64,000 nt of DNA from Cryomorphaceae bacterium (lineage in GTDB: Bacteria; Bacteroidota; Bacteroidia; Flavobacteriales_D; Parvicellaceae). The position numbers were made by a program, and so were the translations under genes. The notes below the pieces were generated by a model that did not search any database, had not been told where the DNA came from, and was given only the letters and a program-made list of their open reading frames with translations. The stretch is from NCBI GenBank assembly GCA_905182525.1, contig CAJJBV010000003.1, forward strand, positions 310,001 to 374,000, given 5' to 3'. Below, piece after piece: positions 28,003 to 35,223 of the stretch. Each line of letters begins with the position of its first letter. Position 1 is the first letter of the stretch.

Positions 28003-28425
28003 TTAGGATGCTATCTTTTTTTTCAAGCTCTGTTTCTGTGAGATATAAATCAAAATCTTTAAGTGAATAATGTCTTGAAGAATAGTAACTAATCCTTCTG
28101 AACTTCTTTTTAAAATTTCAAAAAACCAATAATATGAAGTATCAATTTCTTGTGGTATTCCTGATGAAAATTCCAATAAAGTTTTATTGTCTTTTGGAAG
28201 GAAAAGTAAATCAAGTAAATCTTTTTGTTTCTCTGAATGGTTGCCGTCGTATTGACTATCCCAAATATCAAGCAAAAAGCTAAAATAGTCAGCAATAGAA
28301 ACTTCAGATTGTTTGATAAAAATTGAATCATTAAATTTAACACATCCCCAAGGAATATAAGTTGGTTATTGAGTAAAACCAATTATTGGAAATGTCAATA
28401 AGACAAATACTAAAAGTTTCTTCAT
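28003..28425 (-). pseudogene. SUMF1-fold protein, N-terminal segment with an in-frame stop after the signal peptide
   Basis: The ATG at 28425 gives a clean signal peptide, MKKLLVFVLLTFPIIGFTQ, and then TAA at 28366-28368. The same frame continues PTYIPWGCVKFNDSIFIKQS and SEVSIADYFSFLLDIWD, as expected for the start of a mature SUMF1-fold protein of the GldK type. A shift near 28085 then moves to the frame of SLKDFDLYLTETELEKK. One stop and at least two shifts in one short gene could be real decay, but the quality of the region is poor. Leader DNA before the ATG is nearly identical to that of the gene at 26198. Confidence 0.55.
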
Positions 28426-28448
28426 TTTGTAAGTTTTAAAACATCAAG

Positions 28449-28485
28449 TTAAGAAAAAAGCAAATCCTATTTTAAAGATAATAGG
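28449..28485 (-). terminator. Rho-independent terminator after the endonuclease gene
   Basis: On the minus strand CCTATT-ATCTTTAA-AATAGG forms a six-pair stem followed by ATTTGCTTTTTTCTTAAC. It lies about 45 bases after the stop at 28528 and just before the leader of the gene at 28425. Confidence 0.6.
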
Positions 28486-28499
28486 TGTTATTACGTTAA

Positions 28500-28532
28500 T
28501 TGACTTAGTTAAGAAAGCAAAGGGAGGTTAGT
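28500..28532 (-). repeat. Conserved 3'-tail element, copy 3
   Basis: The same 33-base element as at 21227, placed directly at the stop of the endonuclease gene and followed by the terminator hairpin. Confidence 0.75.
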
Positions 28533-29010
28533 CTTTAATCACTTTTACTTCCTCAACTCTATCTCCATAAGTAACTTTAAGTGAATATATTCCACTTGGA
28601 TAGTCAGCTAAGCTGAGATTAGTGTTATTAGTGGTTTCTAAGAGCTTTCCAGTGAAGTCATAGAGTTCTGCTTCAAAGCTTCCGTTATAGTTCTCTATTT
28701 CTATTTGTATGAGGTTGTTAGTTGGGTTAGGGTAAATTTTAAAATTAGAAGATGATTCTTCATTAGAAATACCAACGTAATTGCCCCATATTAAACCCAC
28801 ATATTCTGGATGGTCAATAAATGGATTTCTATTATTCTGGTAATTGTAATAGATTATATCGTTTCTGTTACGTTCCCAGTCGTCCACAGAATCTTCATTA
28901 TGCCATTGAATTAATGTGTTTAATTTTGCATAAACAGGGTCAGAAGTGTTATTATCTACTGGCAAATAATCAATTAATTCTAAATCTGGCTCTGTCCTTC
29001 CCTCCCTCAT
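28528..29010 (-). CDS. Secreted endonuclease I, C-terminal segment with T9SS sorting domain
   Basis: This is the downstream part of the nuclease gene starting at 29563: TEPDLELIDYLPV, LNTLIQWHNEDSVDDWERNR, NRNPFIDHPEYVGLIWG. This is the usual C-terminal end of endonuclease I, whose last helix binds DNA. A T9SS domain follows (FKIYPNPTNNLIQIEIEN, LYDFTGKLLETTNN, DYPSGIYSLKV, EEVKVIKD). It overlaps 28970-29563 in another frame. One extra G in the GGGAGGG run near 29000 explains the break, after which ATRYEG continues REGRTEPD. Confidence 0.8.
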   Translation of the reverse strand: MREGRTEPDLELIDYLPVDNNTSDPVYAKLNTLIQWHNEDSVDDWERNRNDIIYYNYQNNRNPFIDHPEYVGLIWGNYVGISNEESSSNFKIYPNPTNNLIQIEIENYNGSFEAELYDFTGKLLETTNNTNLSLADYPSGIYSLKVTYGDRVEEVKVIKD

Positions 29011-29563
29011 ATCTTGTAGCCATATAGAAAATCATTCTTGCAACATCACCTTTAACTTCATCTCTTGGTTGCCAAACCCAATTAGTTGAACTTGTAAAAC
29101 ATCCAGTATAGTTTCCATTATCTAAATATGGATTAGAGCAAGTGTCAAACCAACGATTATTCTTAGCTGAGTTGACAGATGGGTCTGCGGGTCTTAAATG
29201 ATGAGCATCTGTTCCCGCTCCTCTTGATGTTCCAAATGCACCATGTGATTTAGACCAAATATGTTCTCTGCTCCACCCACTTCCACTGTTCCATTCTTGG
29301 TCAGCATCAACAGACCATCCAGTATAAAATAGAATTACCTTATTAGAGTCGTTAGGGTCTTTATCAGTTTGTTTTAATATATCCCATAAGTCGGTAGTTC
29401 TTGATGTGTATGGAAATTCAGTATGTCCTTTAATAATGTTATGTAAGGCGACTTTTAGAGAGTTACCTATTAACGTGTCCGTACCATTATAATAACCATT
29501 AGGTATTTGACTGTAAATTAAACTTGAAAATATTTGAATAACTGATATTAAAAGTATTCTCAT
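28970..29563 (-). CDS. Secreted endonuclease I (HNH/His-Me finger nuclease), catalytic segment
   Basis: A signal peptide (MRILLISVIQIFSSLIYSQ) precedes an endonuclease I domain with NGYYNGTD, the catalytic block WSREHIWSKSHGAFGT, the metal and substrate block GTDAHHLRPADPSVNS, and NNRWFD. These match the Vvn/EndA-type secreted nucleases, which cut DNA or RNA non-specifically. With the sorting domain in the next segment the enzyme should be secreted by T9SS, probably to obtain phosphate and nucleosides. The frame breaks at 28970 because of a one-base shift near 29000, probably a sequencing error in a G-rich run. Confidence 0.85.
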   Translation of the reverse strand: MRILLISVIQIFSSLIYSQIPNGYYNGTDTLIGNSLKVALHNIIKGHTEFPYTSRTTDLWDILKQTDKDPNDSNKVILFYTGWSVDADQEWNSGSGWSREHIWSKSHGAFGTSRGAGTDAHHLRPADPSVNSAKNNRWFDTCSNPYLDNGNYTGCFTSSTNWVWQPRDEVKGDVARMIFYMATRYEGGKDRARFRIN

Positions 29564-29597
29564 AACATGAATATTTCTGAACTAAAGTAAGTAAAAG

Positions 29598-29630
29598 TTG
29601 ACTTAGTTAAGAAAGCAAAGGGAGGTTAGT
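29598..29630 (-). repeat. Conserved 3'-tail element, copy 4
   Basis: The same 33-base element as at 21227, directly after the sorting domain of the second propeller protein. Confidence 0.75.
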
Positions 29631-29634
29631 CCTT

Positions 29635-31186
29635 AATCACTTTCACTTCTTCAACTTATCTCCATAAGCAACTTTTAGAAGATAAATTCCTCTTGCATAA
29701 TCTCTGTAAACTAATGGTAGTTTCATTGGTGGTTTGAAGTCTATGTCCAATTAAATCATAAACCTCAGTTTGGATGTTTCCATTAAAGTTATTCTATGCT
29801 AATTGTAATGTTTTCATTAGTTGGGTTTGGGTAGATATTTATTTGGTTAGAAACTTCTATAATAGAAACACTTGGTCCTCCAGTACAGTAAATATTATCT
29901 GTTTTTAACATGGTATCTGTACAGCCAGTAAGTATATTCTCTGCTATCAAAGTAACATCATATAATCCATTATATTGGTATTCATGAAAAACACTAGCAT
30001 TGTTGCTTTGCAATGTTAGTCCATCACCAAAATCCCATGTGAAGTTACAATCTGAAAGATTAGGAGTTGAATTAGAAAAATCTACTAAAAAGGGAGCTGA
30101 AGTAAATGAAGAGACATTAGATGTGAAGTCAGGTGTTGGGATATTATTTATTGTTAAATCTAAAACAATTACACTATCACAACCTACAGAGTTTAACACT
30201 GGACTTATATATAGAGCTGCAGTATCATTACTCAGTGTGTAAGTATTTCCATTAATCCAAGTGTAACTTCCACATGCAGTCAAATTATCATTACGATATG
30301 ATTTATTATTTAGAGTTAAGTGTAGAGTTACTAAACTGTCACAACCATTGGAATTTGTCAGATAAATAGAAGGAATATTTCCTGGAAGTGGAGCTGAGGT
30401 GTACGTTTGGTTATTTATCCAGGTATAAGAATCACAAGCAACAATGCTATCAATACCTACCAGCAAAGGGGTAATAGTTAAGTTAAGATTTACAATACTA
30501 TCACAACCAGCTGCATTTGTTAATGTATAACTTGCAGCGCTGTCGCTTGATGAATAATAAGTAACACCATTTATCCAAGTATAACAACCTCCTGCACTTA
30601 TGCTTTCAGTACTAAATGTATCTAAACACCATCTATATATCCTTACATGACCAGAACTGGGTCCATTTCCATCATTTCCATATGCTCCAATAGCCAATCT
30701 ATCTCCAGCTGCATTAATTGAAACAGATGTTCCACTATAGTCACCAGCTGCTTCACCATCAATATCTGCTCCTAATTGAGTCCAAGCAGTTCCATTCCAT
30801 TCATAAATTCTAACATGACCAGCATTTCCATCATTTGAACGTGCTCCAATAGCCAATCTGTCTCCAGCAGCATTTATTGAAACAGACCATCCACTATAGT
30901 CATCAGCTGCTTCTCCATCAATATCTGCTCCTAATTGAGTCCAAGCAGTTCCATTCCAATCATATATTCTCACATGACCGGCATCTATTCCATTTCCATC
31001 ATTTCTAACTGCTCCAATAGCTAATCTATCTCCAGCAGCATTTATTGAAACAGAACATCCACTATAGTCACCAGCTGCTTCTCCATCAATATCTGCTCCT
31101 AATTGAGTCCAAGCAGTTCCATTCCAATCATATATTCTCACATGACCGGCATCTATTCCATTTCCATCATTTCTAGACTGCTCCAA
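29635..31186 (-). CDS. Seven-bladed propeller protein, C-terminal segment with PKD and T9SS domains
   Basis: This segment contains blades 5-7 (each QLGADIDGEA, DYSG, SVSINAAGDRLAIGA, HVRIY, WNGTAW). Three CxSYTWI/GCDSxVxLxLTI repeats follow, then a PKD domain (FTWDFGDGLTLQS, NGLYDVTLIAENILTGC) and a T9SS domain beginning NIYPNPTNENITISIE. The annotated frame stops at 29789. Conserved DNA continues to the KVIKD end at about 29635 but needs three one-base corrections within 150 bases. It belongs with 31173-31853; the ATG at 31186 is internal. Confidence 0.75.
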
Positions 31187-31853
31187 TAGCTACTCTATCT
31201 CCATTAGCATTTATTGAAACAGAATATCCACTATAGTCATAAGCTGCCTCACCATCAATATCCTGACCTAATTGTATCCAAGCAGTTCCATTCCAGTCGT
31301 AAATTCTTACATGACCAGCATTACTTCCATTTCCATTATTGTATTCTGCTCCAATAGCTAATCTATCTCCAGCTGCATTCATAGAAACAGAACCTCCACT
31401 CAAATCACTAGCTGCTTCACCATCTATGTCCTGACCTATTTGTGTCCAAGTAGTTCCATTCCATTGGTATATTCTCACATGACCAGAACTGGCTCCATTT
31501 CCATCATTTCCATATGCTCCAATAGCTACTCTATCTCCATCAGCATTAATTGAAACAGAATATCCACTTTTGTCACCAGTTGCTTCTCCGTCAATATCTG
31601 CTCCTAATTGAGTCCAAGCAGTTCCATTCCAATCATATATTCTCACATGACCAGAACTGGCTCCATTTCCATCATTAAAATATGCTCCAATAGCCAATCT
31701 ATCTCCAGCAGCATTTATTGAAACAGAACCTCCACTATTATCATTAGGTGCTTCTCCGTCAATATCTGCTCCTAATTGTCCAAAGTAAGCTTGGGATACA
31801 ATTGCAACAGAAATAAATAAGAACGGTAATAATAATAATTTTTTCATTTTCAA
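31173..31853 (-). CDS. Seven-bladed propeller protein, N-terminal segment
   Basis: The signal peptide (MKMKKLLLLPFLFISVAIVSQ) is followed at once by four FG-GAP-like blades: QLGADIDGEAPNDNSG, QLGADIDGEATGDKSG, QIGQDIDGEAASDLSG and QLGQDIDGEAAYDYSG. Three more blades lie across a one-base shift near 31180, making exactly seven, a complete propeller. The blade type is the same as in the giant protein at 1-10171, but with one propeller instead of five. It is probably a T9SS-displayed surface-binding protein. The leader shares the CAATTATA-TTTTCAT region with the Kazal lipoprotein gene. Confidence 0.8.
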   Translation of the reverse strand: MKMKKLLLLPFLFISVAIVSQAYFGQLGADIDGEAPNDNSGGSVSINAAGDRLAIGAYFNDGNGASSGHVRIYDWNGTAWTQLGADIDGEATGDKSGYSVSINADGDRVAIGAYGNDGNGASSGHVRIYQWNGTTWTQIGQDIDGEAASDLSGGSVSMNAAGDRLAIGAEYNNGNGSNAGHVRIYDWNGTAWIQLGQDIDGEAAYDYSGYSVSINANGDRVAIGAV

Positions 31854-31910
31854 TTATAGGGTATTACGATAGATACTGCAATACGCTAAAGAGCGTAATT
31901 TAAAGTGTTA

Positions 31911-31947
31911 ATCAAAAAAGCAAATCCTATTTAAAAATATTAGGTGT
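31911..31947 (-). terminator. Candidate terminator after the Kazal lipoprotein gene
   Basis: On the minus strand CCTAATATTTTTAAATAGG can form a weak imperfect stem, followed by ATTTGCTTTTTTGATT. It is the third relative of the hairpins at 28449 and 26312, with a poorer stem. Confidence 0.4.
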
Positions 31948-31958
31948 TATTACGTTAA

Positions 31959-31991
31959 TTGACTTAGTTAAGAAAGCAAAGGGAGGTTAGT
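31959..31991 (-). repeat. Conserved 3'-tail element, copy 5
   Basis: The same 33-base element as at 21227. Here it follows a gene that has no sorting domain (Kazal lipoprotein), so the element is not just the end of the sorting-domain coding DNA. Confidence 0.75.
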
Positions 31992-31993
31992 TG

Positions 31994-32242
31994 TCAATCA
32001 CAGCATTCTCCATCAACATACGAACTTACTCCTCCCCTTGTTGTGGCTACACAAGAATTAGAATAAGTTACCCCATTACAGCCACAGACAGGTTCGTACA
32101 CAGTTATACACATTCCACCGCTAACAATTAATGTCGAATCTATACAACTGCTGTTTCCTAATTCGGGAATGTTTGCACAACTCTTTTTATCACAAGAAAA
32201 TAAAATTAGCAATAGTAAAGTGGGAATTAATAAGTGTTTCAT
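31994..32242 (-). CDS. Lipoprotein with Kazal-type protease-inhibitor domain
   Basis: I place the start at ATG 32242 (MKHLLIPTLLLLILFSCDKK), which gives a proper lipoprotein signal with lipobox LFSC; the longer frame to 32275 adds an unlikely leader. The mature 60 residues hold a Kazal domain: CIDSTLIVSGGMCITVYEPV, CGCNGVTYSNSCVA, GVSSYVDGEC. The spacing of the cysteines and the VCGCNGVTYSN core are diagnostic. Kazal domains inhibit serine proteases by substrate-like binding. On a bacterial lipoprotein the role may be defence against external or self-secreted proteases (inference). Confidence 0.85.
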   Translation of the reverse strand: MKHLLIPTLLLLILFSCDKKSCANIPELGNSSCIDSTLIVSGGMCITVYEPVCGCNGVTYSNSCVATTRGGVSSYVDGECCD

Positions 32243-32308
32243 TTTTTCAATTATAAACGTTTTAATAGATAACAAATGAGGGGTGAGTATGAAGACTATC
32301 TAAAAGGA

Positions 32309-32335
32309 TTAGTTAAGAAAGCAAAGGGAGCTTAG
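32309..32335 (-). repeat. Conserved 3'-tail element, copy 6 (shorter)
   Basis: TTAGTTAAGAAAGCAAAGGG then AGCTTAG, matching the core of the other five copies with one change (GAGG to GAGC). It lies after the lipoprotein gene ending at 32359. The surrounding DNA differs. Confidence 0.6.
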
Positions 32336-32358
32336 GTATCCAATTGGAAATATTAAAC

Positions 32359-32715
32359 TTAATTTTCACCAGAAAAAATATATTGATTGTTTAAGTTCTC
32401 ATAGTTTACTAATGATAAAGATAAACCAGTTGATGTCTCTTCAATTTCTAAGTTTACGGAATCACCATTATGGAAGTATGTGACAGAATTAAAATATCTT
32501 TGTTTATCAATTTCTAATTCGTAGAGAGTAAAAAAGTTACTTTCTATAGATATCCTTTTATTAGATATTTCTGAAATTATAATATTTGCATTACTTGATA
32601 TAATAGAGTCATTAATTGTCATTTGCCCAGTATAAGTTCCAGCAACTTTCTCTGAATATTTATTACAACTTCCCAATAAGACTATTGAAAACATAAGTAC
32701 TATAAGTTTTTTCAT
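32359..32715 (-). CDS. Hypothetical lipoprotein, 118 residues
   Basis: The signal MKKLIVLMFSIVLLGSCNKY has a lipobox LGSC. The mature part looks like a small beta-rich domain (AGTYTGQMTINDSIISS, NANIIISEISNKRISIES, VNLEIEETSTGLSLSLVNYE). This resembles the lipocalin-like small lipoproteins that begin with a VAGTYTG motif. No ligand can be named. Its leader (ACTTTAAAACTTACAAAATG) matches the leaders at 28425 and 26198. Confidence 0.6.
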   Translation of the reverse strand: MKKLIVLMFSIVLLGSCNKYSEKVAGTYTGQMTINDSIISSNANIIISEISNKRISIESNFFTLYELEIDKQRYFNSVTYFHNGDSVNLEIEETSTGLSLSLVNYENLNNQYIFSGEN

Positions 32716-32866
32716 TTTGTAAGTTTTAAAGTATTAACGATGAAAAAGCTGAAAGTGATAGGTATTATTATGAATAATTAAAAATAAAAAACAACGATAA
32801 GAATTAATTGACTGACATATTATAGATTAAACATTAAGAAAAGATATATTTCAAAACAAGAAGAAT

Positions 32867-32893
32867 AATAGGAATTAGGTGAATTAACCTATT
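32867..32893. repeat. Shortened palindromic element (AATAGG...ACCTATT)
   Basis: AATAGGAATTAGGTGAATTA followed by ACCTATT. It is a 27-base relative of the 30-base elements at 17721 and 26252, with three bases lost in the left half. Confidence 0.45.
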
Positions 32894-32944
32894 TATTAAG
32901 ACTTAAAAATAAGTGCTCGTGTTGAGTATATGTTGAGTCTTATA

Positions 32945-32975
32945 AAAAAGGCCTAACTTAATAGACCCCATTTAA
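32945..32975 (-). terminator. Possible terminator after tRNA-Ala
   Basis: On the minus strand GGGGTC and GGCCTT can pair over a TATTAAGTTA loop, using G-U pairs, and are followed by TTTT. The stem is weak. Confidence 0.35.
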
Positions 32976-32981
32976 CAGATG

Positions 32982-33055
32982 TGGAGAAGATGAGATTCGA
33001 ACTCACGACCTCTTGACTGCCAGTCAAGCGCTCTAGCCAACTGAGCTACATCCCC
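32982..33055 (-). tRNA. tRNA-Ala (GGC)
   Basis: The minus strand folds as a 74-nt tRNA. The acceptor begins GGGGATG and pairs with CTTCTCC (one U-U mismatch). The D-arm is GCTCAGTTGGCTAGAGC, and the anticodon stem CTTGA/TCAAG encloses CTGGCAG. The T-arm is GTGAG-TTCGAAT-CTCAT. The anticodon GGC lies at 33019-33021 and reads GCC (Ala). CCA is not encoded. Confidence 0.9.
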
Positions 33056-33089
33056 AGGATATTTATATAACTTTTTAAAAAATTTATTG

Positions 33090-33120
33090 AAAAAAGAGTC
33101 ACAACTTTATATTGTAACTC
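33090..33120 (-). terminator. Rho-independent terminator after tRNA-CAU
   Basis: On the minus strand GAGTTACAA and TTGTGACTC pair over nine positions (one G-U) and are followed immediately by TTTTTTC. It lies 15 bases after the tRNA 3' end, so the two tRNAs may be separately terminated. Confidence 0.65.
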
Positions 33121-33134
33121 CTAAATTATCAATG

Positions 33135-33208
33135 TGGGCCCAGAAGGGCTCGAACCTTCGACCCCCTGATTATGAGTCAGGTGCTCTAACCAACTGAGCT
33201 ATGGGCCC
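33135..33208 (-). tRNA. tRNA with anticodon CAU (Met, or Ile2 after lysidine modification)
   Basis: This is a 74-nt tRNA on the minus strand. The acceptor starts GGGCCCA and pairs with TGGGCCC. The D-arm is GCTCAGTTGGTTAGAGC, and the anticodon stem CCTGA/TCAGG encloses CTCATAA. The T-arm contains GGTTCGAGCC. The anticodon CAT lies at 33172-33174. Sequence alone does not decide between elongator Met and the Ile2 tRNA; it is not an initiator type, since position 1 pairs. Confidence 0.85.
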
Positions 33209-33431
33209 TAACATGCTTAAAAAGCTTGCTAAGTAAGTTTTATAATTAGAGATTTAAAAACTTAATCTCTCCAAACAACAATTAAATAATTATAAATATT
33301 TGGAATGGCAAATGTAAAATAAATTTTGAAATTTTAAGGTTTGTAAGATTGCGAATTTTGAAATTGTAACAGCCACTTCAAAATTAACAAATGATAAAAA
33401 ATAATAATTAATATTAATTTAAATTTAGATC

Positions 33432-34145
33432 ATGAAAAAAAAATTATCTATAATTATATTATTAGGAACAATTAATTTTTTGATTGGACAAAATCTACCT
33501 TTTAATTTTGAAAACGGACTAGTTTCAACCTCTACTTTTATTGACTTTGATGGAGGAACAGCAACCGTTTTGACCAACCCTAACCCTTCTGGTATTAACT
33601 CAAGCAATAAAGTTGCGAAAATTGTAAGAAATGGTGGAGCAACTTGGTCAGGAAGTAAGATTATACTTTCTTCCAATCTTGATTTTTCAATGAAAAATAT
33701 AATCAGCATGAAAGTTTATACAACTGCCCCAGTAGGTACAACAATAAAATTTAAATTGGAGGGGTTAGCAGGAAGCATAGAACGTGATGCTCAAACTACA
33801 TTAAGTAATGAATGGGAAGAATTAAAATGGGACTTTACTGGAGAACCTTCAAGTTTTAACACCTTAGTTTTTATGTTTGATTATGGGAATATTGGTAACG
33901 GATCGGCTAATTCTACTTTTCTTTTTGATGATATTCAACAAGTTTTTGGAGGTTATCAACTTGATTTACCTGTAACTTTCCAAGACAATACTGTTAATTA
34001 TACAACTACAGATTTTGGGGGGAATCTTTCTCAAATGGTGGTCGATCCCGTGAATGCTAACAACAATGTTATAAAAGTTGTCAAAGCCAACTACTGCTGC
34101 GACGTGGGCTGGAACTACTATTGGAACTCCAGCTGGTTTTTCTAA
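33432..34145 (+). CDS. Secreted carbohydrate-binding-like protein, N-terminal segment
   Basis: A signal peptide (MKKKLSIIILLGTINFLIGQ) is followed by a galactose-binding/jelly-roll-like module: LPFNFENGLVSTSTFIDFDG, VAKIVRNGGATWSGSKIILS, MKNIISMKVYTTAPVGTTIK, EWEELKWDFTGEPS, and FLFDDIQQVFGG. A second, similar module begins DLPVTFQDNTVNYTTTDFGG. Such modules are typical of CBM-type domains attached to laminarinases, but no catalytic domain is present here. The frame is disturbed twice, near 34085 and 34145. Reading WAGTTIGTPAGFSNNIPLS across them restores the module. It continues as 34121-34738. Confidence 0.7.
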   Translation: MKKKLSIIILLGTINFLIGQNLPFNFENGLVSTSTFIDFDGGTATVLTNPNPSGINSSNKVAKIVRNGGATWSGSKIILSSNLDFSMKNIISMKVYTTAPVGTTIKFKLEGLAGSIERDAQTTLSNEWEELKWDFTGEPSSFNTLVFMFDYGNIGNGSANSTFLFDDIQQVFGGYQLDLPVTFQDNTVNYTTTDFGGNLSQMVVDPVNANNNVIKVVKANYCCDVGWNYYWNSSWFF

Positions 34146-34738
34146 GTAATATTCCTCTCTCCCTTTCTTCTTCAATCATGACTGTAAGGGTTTGGTCTCC
34201 AAATGCGGGAACCCCTATACGTTTAAAAGTAGAAGACTCTAGCGACCCTACGCATACTTGTGAGACCGAAACTAATACTTCAATTAATGGAGGCTGGGAA
34301 ACAATTACTTTTGATTTTACAAATCAAGCTCCAGGGACAGAGCTTCTAAGTATAGGTCTTGGATTCGGATGGACGTACAATATGGCCTCAATATTTTTTA
34401 ATTTTGGAACTGATGGCTCTTCAGCAGGAGAAAAAACATATTACTTTGACGATGTATGGTTTGGATCCCCACCTAACACTGTAAATTTAGAAGAATGTAT
34501 TTGGAATAATAACAACCAGAATGTTATTGTTTTTCCCAATCCATCAAAAGAAAATATTAATATTCAAACTCTAAATTATATTGGCATAGTAGAAATTCAA
34601 TTATTTGATTTATTAGGAAATAATATAATTAATAGTTGCTCTAGAAACTTATCTATAAAACACCTCAAAAAAGGAGTTTACATTCTTAGAATAAGCTATG
34701 ATGGTAATATTTCAGAAATTAAAATCATTAAATACTAA
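34121..34738 (+). CDS. Secreted carbohydrate-binding-like protein, C-terminal segment with T9SS domain
   Basis: This is the remainder of the second beta-sandwich module (MTVRVWSPNAGTPIRLKVED, GGWETITFDFTNQ, KTYYFDDVWFG), then a T9SS sorting domain (VIVFPNPSKENINIQTLN, EIQLFDLLGNNIIN, LKKGVYILRISYDG, ending EIKIIKY). The ATG at 34121 is out of frame with the upstream module, and the true continuation is from 33432. Two extra bases within about 60 explain the break. The expected product is a cell-surface or secreted glycan-binding protein. Confidence 0.7.
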   Translation: MELQLVFLSNIPLSLSSSIMTVRVWSPNAGTPIRLKVEDSSDPTHTCETETNTSINGGWETITFDFTNQAPGTELLSIGLGFGWTYNMASIFFNFGTDGSSAGEKTYYFDDVWFGSPPNTVNLEECIWNNNNQNVIVFPNPSKENINIQTLNYIGIVEIQLFDLLGNNIINSCSRNLSIKHLKKGVYILRISYDGNISEIKIIKY

Positions 34739-35223
34739 TCAATTAAAGTTCCAGCTAATTCCTCCCATTAACCATCTACCTGGCATTTTAGCTCCTAATA
34801 TGTTTTGGTATTTTGTGTCTGTTAGATTTAGTATTTGAATATTAATTGACAGTTTATTGTCGAGAAACCCATATCCCAATCTTGCGTTTAACAAGGCGTA
34901 ACTACTTTTAAGTTCTGTAGAAATAGATTCTGCAAGCTGAGTATTTCTTTCTTTAAACAAACCAGAAAGCGAAAATTGGAATGAATTATATTTTAAAATT
35001 ACCTGAGAGTTTACAAGATGCTTAGCAAAACTTGATAAATATATTCCAAGGTTATCATTGGTGATATCTGTATAAGTATATCCAATTTGCCAATCTAAAG
35101 TGCTGCTTTCTGAAAGAAGAAATTTAGTGTTTAGTTCTAGTTCAAAACCATTTACATTAACATCCTTAATATTTCTTGCAAATAAATAATCTGCTCCAGA
35201 AGTTAGGCTGCCTAATCGCTTAC
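34739..35223 (-). CDS. TonB-dependent receptor, C-terminal barrel segment
   Basis: This frame encodes the last strands of the receptor that starts at 36678: LGSLTSGADYLFARNIKDV, VNGFELELNTKFLL, TLDWQIGYTYTDI, KYNSFQFSLSGLFKE, YGFLDNKLSINIQILNLTDT, ending WLMGGISWNFN. The final aromatic residue is typical of outer-membrane barrels. It is separated from the rest by a single shift near 35215. No start of its own is expected. Confidence 0.75.

Noticed and set aside
27187-28425. SUMF1-fold gene as the formylglycine-generating enzyme for the sulfatase at 19754
   Set aside because: The C-terminal half has GNVQEM, GGS and GFR but no catalytic cysteines. The signal peptide and leader fit an exported structural protein.
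21227-32335. 3'-tail elements as integron attC sites
   Set aside because: I see no GTTRRRY-type core with complementary R/L boxes and no integrase gene. Homologous recombination at repeated flanks is the simpler idea.
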